Below, in pieces: positions 60,181-64,000 of a stretch of DNA of 64,000 nt (positions within the stretch are counted from its first letter, which is position 1; each line of letters begins with the position of its first letter). The notes below the pieces were generated by a model. The model was not told where the DNA came from and made no database searches. It saw only the letters and a program-made list of their open reading frames with translations. The stretch lies in NCBI GenBank assembly GCA_905182455.1, contig CAJJBJ010000003.1, forward strand, positions 62,001-126,000, read 5' to 3'. Both the position numbers and the translations under genes were made by a program. This DNA comes from an uncultured Planktomarina sp. (GTDB taxonomy: Bacteria; Pseudomonadota; Alphaproteobacteria; Rhodobacterales; Rhodobacteraceae).

Positions 60181-60206
60181 GCCTGCGCATCGCGCGGGCT
60201 TTTTTT
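60181..60206 (+). terminator. Intrinsic terminator of tRNA-Gly
   Basis: GCCTGCGC and GCGCGGGC form an 8-bp stem (one T-G pair) with a 3-nt loop, followed by seven Ts, starting 15 bp past the tRNA. Confidence 0.9.
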
Positions 60207-60368
60207 GTAGGAAATTGTCATCTGTGACACCACCATGCTGCCATGGCACACAAAACACCGCACCGTTTTGCAAACGATGGAATAGGCGACGCCGGAACAG
60301 CTCCCCTTGCCTCATTTTTAATCGGAACTCATGCACTTAGCACATGGCGGGGTTGCAGCATTATGCGT

Positions 60369-60383
60369 TGCTGCACAGCGGCA
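60369..60383. promoter_or_regulatory. Second copy of the TGCTGC-N3-GCGGCA motif
   Basis: TGCTGCACAGCGGCA differs at one spacer base from the copy at 47771-47785 and shares the same arm mismatch. It overlaps a promoter-like TTGCTG (60368-60373), 17 bp before CTACTT (60391), upstream of the candidate small RNA. Confidence 0.4.
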
Positions 60384-60402
60384 TTCTGCGCTACTTGTGC
60401 CT

Positions 60403-60469
60403 CAGCCAAAATTTCCTCCCGAAATCGAAGCATAAACTGGCGGTACCTTCAGGTACCGCCCTTTTTTTT
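60403..60469 (+). ncRNA. Candidate small RNA with a CUCCC loop, upstream of hisB
   Basis: Between two terminators, the sequence folds as a 5-bp hairpin ATTTC-CTCCC-GAAAT (60411-60425), whose loop is complementary to a Shine-Dalgarno GGGAG, and then a strong intrinsic terminator (60439-60469). No convincing ORF covers it; tRNA-Gly has its own terminator, so this one needs another transcript. Alphaproteobacterial sRNAs often present CUCC anti-Shine-Dalgarno loops. The 5' end is estimated from a weak promoter match. Confidence 0.5.
60439..60469 (+). terminator. Strong intrinsic terminator in the tRNA-Gly/hisB gap
   Basis: GGCGGTACC and GGTACCGCC form a perfect 9-bp stem around TTCA, followed by C and eight Ts. 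It lies about 107 bp before hisB and after the tRNA terminator. It could end a small RNA or attenuate hisB. Confidence 0.92.
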
Positions 60470-60575
60470 CGCAAATTTTGAGGGTCCACAACTTCCAGTT
60501 TGCAGCCCCTTGTTCTTGCCTCTTCTCAACAGCGCCGCAGCCGCCTATAAGGCCACAGAACGGAAAGGGCACCAC

Positions 60576-61163
60576 ATGCGCAAAATCCAAATTACACGCG
60601 ACACCGCAGAGACGAAAATCACTGTGGACTTGAATCTCGACGGCACTGGCCAATACGACAATAAAACTGGCGTTGGCTTTTTTGATCATATGCTGGACCA
60701 ATTGGCCCGCCATGCCTTGATGGATATGACAGTGCGCTGTGACGGGGATTTGCACATTGACGATCACCACACTGTTGAAGATGTGGGGATCGCTTTAGGG
60801 CAAGCTCTCAGCCAAGCTATGGGCGACAAACGTGGCATCCGCCGCTACGGTGATTGCCTACTTGCGATGGATGACGCTTTGGTGCGCTGCGCTTTGGATC
60901 TTTCAGGGCGGCCATTCCTTGTATGGAATGTTGATCTTCCAACGCAAAAGATCGGGAGTTTTGATACAGAATTGGTGCGTGAGTTTTTCCAAGCCTTATC
61001 GACCCATGGCGGCATCACCCTTCACGTCGACCAATTGCACGGGCTCAACAGCCACCACATTGCCGAAGCCACTTTCAAATCTGTCGCACGCGCCCTGCGC
61101 GATGCGCTGGAAACGGATCCACGCAAATCGGATGCCATCCCATCGACCAAAGGCACGCTCTAA
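60576..61163 (+). CDS. hisB: Imidazoleglycerol-phosphate dehydratase
   Basis: 195-residue manganese enzyme of histidine synthesis. The two His-rich motifs of the family are seen: [17 protein letters not shown] with [19 protein letters not shown], and the second half with [21 protein letters not shown]. The protein is monofunctional (no phosphatase domain). ATG at 60576 with GGAAAGGG upstream; the open frame that begins 111 codons earlier covers the candidate sRNA and its terminator and is not coding. First gene of the his cluster here. Confidence 0.95.
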   Translation: MRKIQITRDTAETKITVDLNLDGTGQYDNKTGVGFFDHMLDQLARHALMDMTVRCDGDLHIDDHHTVEDVGIALGQALSQAMGDKRGIRRYGDCLLAMDDALVRCALDLSGRPFLVWNVDLPTQKIGSFDTELVREFFQALSTHGGITLHVDQLHGLNSHHIAEATFKSVARALRDALETDPRKSDAIPSTKGTL

Positions 61164-61167
61164 CCCA

Positions 61168-61806
61168 ATGCTCACAGCCCTAATAGACTACGATAGCGGT
61201 AACCTGCACTCAGCGCAAAAAGCGTTTGAGCGCATGGCCGTAGATTTTTCGAATGAAGAGGTCATTGTCACCAAAGACCCCGACGTGCTGCGCAAGGCAG
61301 ATCGCATCGTTCTGCCCGGTGATGGCGCGTTTCCTGCCTGCAAAACAGCGCTCACCGACAAGGTGGGGCTGTTTGAAGCCTTGCTGGAGGCAGTCGAGGG
61401 TCAAGGCAAACCCTTCTTGGGCATTTGCGTCGGAATGCAGATGATGGCGAGTTTTGGCTATGAATATGGAACCACGCCAGGGCTGGACTGGGTGGCGGGC
61501 AATATTCGCCCTATTCAACCAGCCAATCCAAAGTTCAAAGTCCCTCACATGGGCTGGAATGATTTGGTGATCACCTCAAATCACCCAGTGCTTGCAGGTT
61601 TAAAGACCGGCGATCACGCATATTTTGTGCACTCCTACCAATTTGAGGTGGAGCAACCCGCAGAACGTTTGGCCCATGTGGATTACGCGGGTGAGATCAC
61701 CGCAATTGTCAGCAGCGGCACGCGCATCGGTACCCAATTTCACCCTGAAAAAAGCCAACGCACGGGGCTGCGGCTGATCTCAAATTTCTTAAACTGGCGG
61801 CCATAG
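61168..61806 (+). CDS. hisH: Imidazole glycerol phosphate synthase glutaminase subunit
   Basis: 212-residue class-I glutamine amidotransferase that feeds ammonia to HisF. ALIDYDSGNLHSAQKAFER at the N-terminus, oxyanion LPGDGAF, nucleophile Cys in GKPFLGICVGMQMM, and the His/Glu pair in IGTQFHPEKSQ. Start 4 bp past the hisB stop. The gene partner hisF is 1.3 kb further on. Confidence 0.95.
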   Translation: MLTALIDYDSGNLHSAQKAFERMAVDFSNEEVIVTKDPDVLRKADRIVLPGDGAFPACKTALTDKVGLFEALLEAVEGQGKPFLGICVGMQMMASFGYEYGTTPGLDWVAGNIRPIQPANPKFKVPHMGWNDLVITSNHPVLAGLKTGDHAYFVHSYQFEVEQPAERLAHVDYAGEITAIVSSGTRIGTQFHPEKSQRTGLRLISNFLNWRP

Positions 61807-61807
61807 A

Positions 61808-62191
61808 TTATTGCAAGCGCGTCCAATTTTGACCCGGCACAAAAAACACTGCGATCACCCCCTTAACCAATAAGGCGTCGCCTTTTAGGGTCATTTTAGA
61901 GCTATAAGTTTTGTCGGTGTCCGGCGCCCAGATGGTGCCTCCGGCATATTTGCCGTTGCCCTTAATCTGCATGCCCAGAATGATATCACGGCCAATGATG
62001 GTGCGATTGTCGTTTCCGACCACATCTTTGATCTCACCACATAGGTTGTCGCCGCATTTCGCTATTTTAACATGGATGTATTCGCCCGTCTCCACACGTT
62101 CAGATTTCCACATTCCAATCGCCGGATCGGCTGCCAATGCACCCGTTACACCCAGCGCCAAGACTGCAAAAATTGTTGTTACTTTCCTCAT
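61808..62191 (-). CDS. DUF2147 family secreted protein
   Basis: 127 residues with a clear signal peptide (MRKVTTIFAVLALGVTGALAA, cleavage after ALA) and a DUF2147 domain: IGMWKSERVETGEYIHVKIAKCGDNLCGEIKD, then GGTIWAPDTDKTYSSKMTLKGDALLVKGVI. A periplasmic beta-rich protein is likely; function unknown. Two Cys (in AKCGDNLCG) could form a disulphide. It is on the strand opposite the his genes, between hisH and hisA. Confidence 0.82.
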   Translation of the reverse strand: MRKVTTIFAVLALGVTGALAADPAIGMWKSERVETGEYIHVKIAKCGDNLCGEIKDVVGNDNRTIIGRDIILGMQIKGNGKYAGGTIWAPDTDKTYSSKMTLKGDALLVKGVIAVFFVPGQNWTRLQ

Positions 62192-62340
62192 TCTTTTCGC
62201 CCTGTGATCGTATCGTAACCGTGACCACAGATAACCTTCCCCAAAGTGGCCGTTTCAATCAAGCTTGACTTAAGGTCGCTTTGCATCTCAGGGCTAAGCA
62301 TGGCATAGGATCGCGTAAATCCAGTCAAAGTGAGGCCCAT

Positions 62341-63057
62341 ATGATCCTTTACCCTGCAATTGATCTGAAAGACGGACAAGCTGTGCGCCTTTACAAAGGT
62401 GAAATGGACAAAGTGACTGTTTTTCATGACCATCCCGTCGCTCAGGCCTTGGCCTTTGAGCACGCAGGCTGCGAATGGATTCATCTCGTCGACCTCAACG
62501 GCGCCTTTGCCGGGGCTCCGGTGAATGGCGACACCGTAAAAGAGATTCTCGACAACGTCTCTGTCCCCTGCCAGCTCGGAGGTGGTATTCGCGATATGGT
62601 AACGATTGAGGCTTGGGTGAGTCGCGGCTTGTCGCGGGTTATTTTAGGTACTGTTGCGGTTGAAAACCCCGCTTTGGTGCGGGAGGCCGCACGTGCATTT
62701 CCGGGCAAAATCGCGGTGGGTCTGGACGCCCGCGAAGGCCGGGTCGCCACGCGCGGCTGGGCCACAGAAACAGAGATCATGGTCACAGATTTGGCAAAAC
62801 AGTTTGAAGATGATGGTATTGCGGCCATAATTTACACCGACATCAACCGTGATGGCGCTATGGGTGGTCCAAATGTTGCTGCCACTGAGGCCCTCGCACG
62901 GGCCGTGAAAATACCTGTGATTGCCTCAGGTGGGGTTTCATCCATGCAAGACCTCCACGAGTTGAAATCCACCGGCGTTATATCAGGTGCGATTTCGGGC
63001 CGGGCGCTCTATGACGGCGCCATTGACTTGGCAGATGCACTTGCCGCATTAAAATGA
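62341..63057 (+). CDS. hisA: ProFAR isomerase HisA
   Basis: 238-residue TIM barrel that isomerises the ProFAR intermediate. Start [28 protein letters not shown] with the catalytic Asp; second Asp in [14 protein letters not shown]; phosphate loops QLGGGIRD and [13 protein letters not shown] chose ATG 62341 over the in-frame start 20 codons earlier, which is not conserved. Halves share the repeat pattern of HisF. Confidence 0.95.
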   Translation: MILYPAIDLKDGQAVRLYKGEMDKVTVFHDHPVAQALAFEHAGCEWIHLVDLNGAFAGAPVNGDTVKEILDNVSVPCQLGGGIRDMVTIEAWVSRGLSRVILGTVAVENPALVREAARAFPGKIAVGLDAREGRVATRGWATETEIMVTDLAKQFEDDGIAAIIYTDINRDGAMGGPNVAATEALARAVKIPVIASGGVSSMQDLHELKSTGVISGAISGRALYDGAIDLADALAALK

Positions 63058-63088
63058 GATTGAGACCCGCACCGCTTGGAGCATCCAG

Positions 63089-63850
63089 ATGCTGAAAACC
63101 CGAATAATCCCCTGCTTGGATGTTGCCGAAGGCCGTGTGGTCAAAGGCGTTAATTTTGTGGATTTGGTGGATGCCGGTGATCCAGTGGAAGCCGCTAGAG
63201 CCTATGACGCGGCTGGGGCTGATGAGCTATGCTTTCTAGACATTAAAGCCACCCATGAGAACCGTGGAACCCTGTTTGATCTGGCCCGCCGCACTGCGGA
63301 GAAATGCTTCATGCCTCTGACCGTTGGCGGTGGCGTGCGTAGCCCTGAGGATGTGCGCAACCTGCTTCTGGCGGGGGCTGATAAGGTGAGCTTCAACTCT
63401 GCGGCTGTGGCAAATCCTGACGTGATCGCACAATCAGCCAATCATTTTGGCAGCCAATGCATAGTTGTGGCGATTGATGCCAAAACCGTGGCCGAGGGCA
63501 AATGGGAGATTTTCACCCATGGGGGTCGGCGAGCAACGGGCATTGATGCCATTGATTTTGCCCGCACCGTCGTGGCGAAAGGGGCTGGAGAAATTCTCCT
63601 GACCTCCATGGATCGCGACGGCACCCGCACGGGATTCAACCTACCCCTCACCCGCGCCATTTCAGATGCGGTATCAGTGCCTGTGATCGCCTCAGGTGGT
63701 GTTGGCACTTTGAACCATTTGGTGGAAGGCGTGACACAAGGTGGGGCGAGCGCCGTGCTCGCCGCATCAATTTTCCACTTTGGTGATTTTACCATTCAGG
63801 AAGCCAAAGCCCATATGGCCGCGGCCGGTATTCCTATGAGGATGTCATGA
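63089..63850 (+). CDS. hisF: Imidazole glycerol phosphate synthase cyclase subunit
   Basis: 253-residue TIM barrel that with HisH makes IGP and AICAR. Start [36 protein letters not shown] (catalytic Asp), [30 protein letters not shown], second Asp in [14 protein letters not shown], and [15 protein letters not shown] phosphate loop. Its stop overlaps the hisE start (ATGTCATGA), indicating coupling. Confidence 0.96.
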   Translation: MLKTRIIPCLDVAEGRVVKGVNFVDLVDAGDPVEAARAYDAAGADELCFLDIKATHENRGTLFDLARRTAEKCFMPLTVGGGVRSPEDVRNLLLAGADKVSFNSAAVANPDVIAQSANHFGSQCIVVAIDAKTVAEGKWEIFTHGGRRATGIDAIDFARTVVAKGAGEILLTSMDRDGTRTGFNLPLTRAISDAVSVPVIASGGVGTLNHLVEGVTQGGASAVLAASIFHFGDFTIQEAKAHMAAAGIPMRMS

Positions 63851-64000
63851 CACTGCAACAACTTGAAAACACCATCATCGCGCGTAAATCGGCAGATCCC
63901 AGCAGCAGCTGGACCGCACAGCTTTTGGCCGAGGGCCCTGAAAAATGCGCCGGAAAATTTGGGGAAGAGGCAATTGAAGCCATCATCGAAGCGGTGAAGG
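63847..64000 (+). CDS. hisE: Phosphoribosyl-ATP pyrophosphatase, cut by window end
   Basis: The first 51 codons are visible: [19 protein letters not shown]...[26 protein letters not shown], the conserved metal-binding GEEAxE helix of HisE. ATG at 63847 overlaps the hisF stop by 4 bp. It hydrolyses PR-ATP in histidine synthesis. The C-terminus lies beyond the window. Confidence 0.9.
   Translation, partial: MTLQQLENTIIARKSADPSSSWTAQLLAEGPEKCAGKFGEEAIEAIIEAVK

Noticed and set aside
60130-60336. Minus-strand ORF crossing tRNA-Gly
   Set aside because: It overlaps the tRNA and its terminator and has no recognisable protein character.
60243-60575. Upstream extension of hisB
   Set aside because: It would read through a perfect terminator with eight Ts; the ATG at 60576 has a good Shine-Dalgarno and starts the conserved protein.
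1-64000. CRISPR arrays, insertion sequences, prophage or toxin-antitoxin modules
   Set aside because: No repeat-spacer pattern, transposase, integrase or terminal repeats were seen; the gene content is ordinary chromosomal core.

Overview
The window looks like chromosomal core sequence from an alphaproteobacterium of the order Rhodobacterales, probably the marine Roseobacter group. The evidence is the division/cell-wall (dcw) cluster order, the bolA / J-domain protein / cobS / cobT neighbourhood, the glcB-glcG pair, DUF3422 and DUF2147 genes, and a meso-diaminopimelate type MurE. Base composition looks moderate for the group (mid-50s % GC by eye, not computed). There is no phage, insertion sequence, CRISPR array or plasmid signature.

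Layout. 1-10.1 kb: mostly minus-strand metabolic genes: argE, a DUF3422 membrane protein, the proton-translocating transhydrogenase pntA-pntB, an SDR dehydrogenase (plus strand), a class-I amidotransferase-like hydrolase, a GlcG-like protein and malate synthase G. 10.3-20.9 kb: mostly plus-strand: pepN, gatB, a J-domain protein, cobS, a 43-codon ORF, cobT, an M24 aminopeptidase P and a DUF427 protein, with bolA on the minus strand. 21.4-46.3 kb: a long minus-strand dcw run read from high to low coordinate: mraZ, rsmH, ftsL, ftsI, murE, murF, mraY, murD, ftsW, murG, murC, murB, ddl, ftsQ, ftsA, ftsZ, then lpxC, bamD and recN. Two unrelated genes on the other strand interrupt it: a YhiN/HI0933-type flavoprotein between murD and ftsW, and an EamA transporter between murC and murB. 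46.6-60 kb: mrp, a DUF1127 protein, LysE- and EamA-type transporters, a cysteine hydrolase with an amine oxidase, uvrD, an FMN-dependent hydroxy-acid dehydrogenase, pyruvate carboxylase and a broken metallophosphoesterase. 60-64 kb: tRNA-Gly(GCC), a candidate small RNA and the histidine genes hisB-hisH-(DUF2147)-hisA-hisF-hisE, the last cut by the window edge.

The best regulatory find is the control region of the dcw cluster (46077-46341). Five TGGGN-like boxes in exact 10-bp register overlap a predicted promoter. They match the known architecture of MraZ operators. The roughly 200-nt leader that follows ends in a perfect 13-bp hairpin with a U-tract about 40 nt before the mraZ start. This is the layout of the Rhodobacter UpsM small RNA made by attenuation of the mraZ transcript.

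The first 25 kb carries an unusual load of single-base frame breaks in otherwise intact core genes: pntA twice, pepN, the gatB end, cobS, cobT, recN, lpxC and the ftsZ end. The dcw genes from 26 to 46 kb are all clean. Because several of these genes are essential, uncorrected sequence error is the likeliest cause. The frames are joined below and the break positions given. Two genes further on have in-frame stops instead (near 50398 and 59359).
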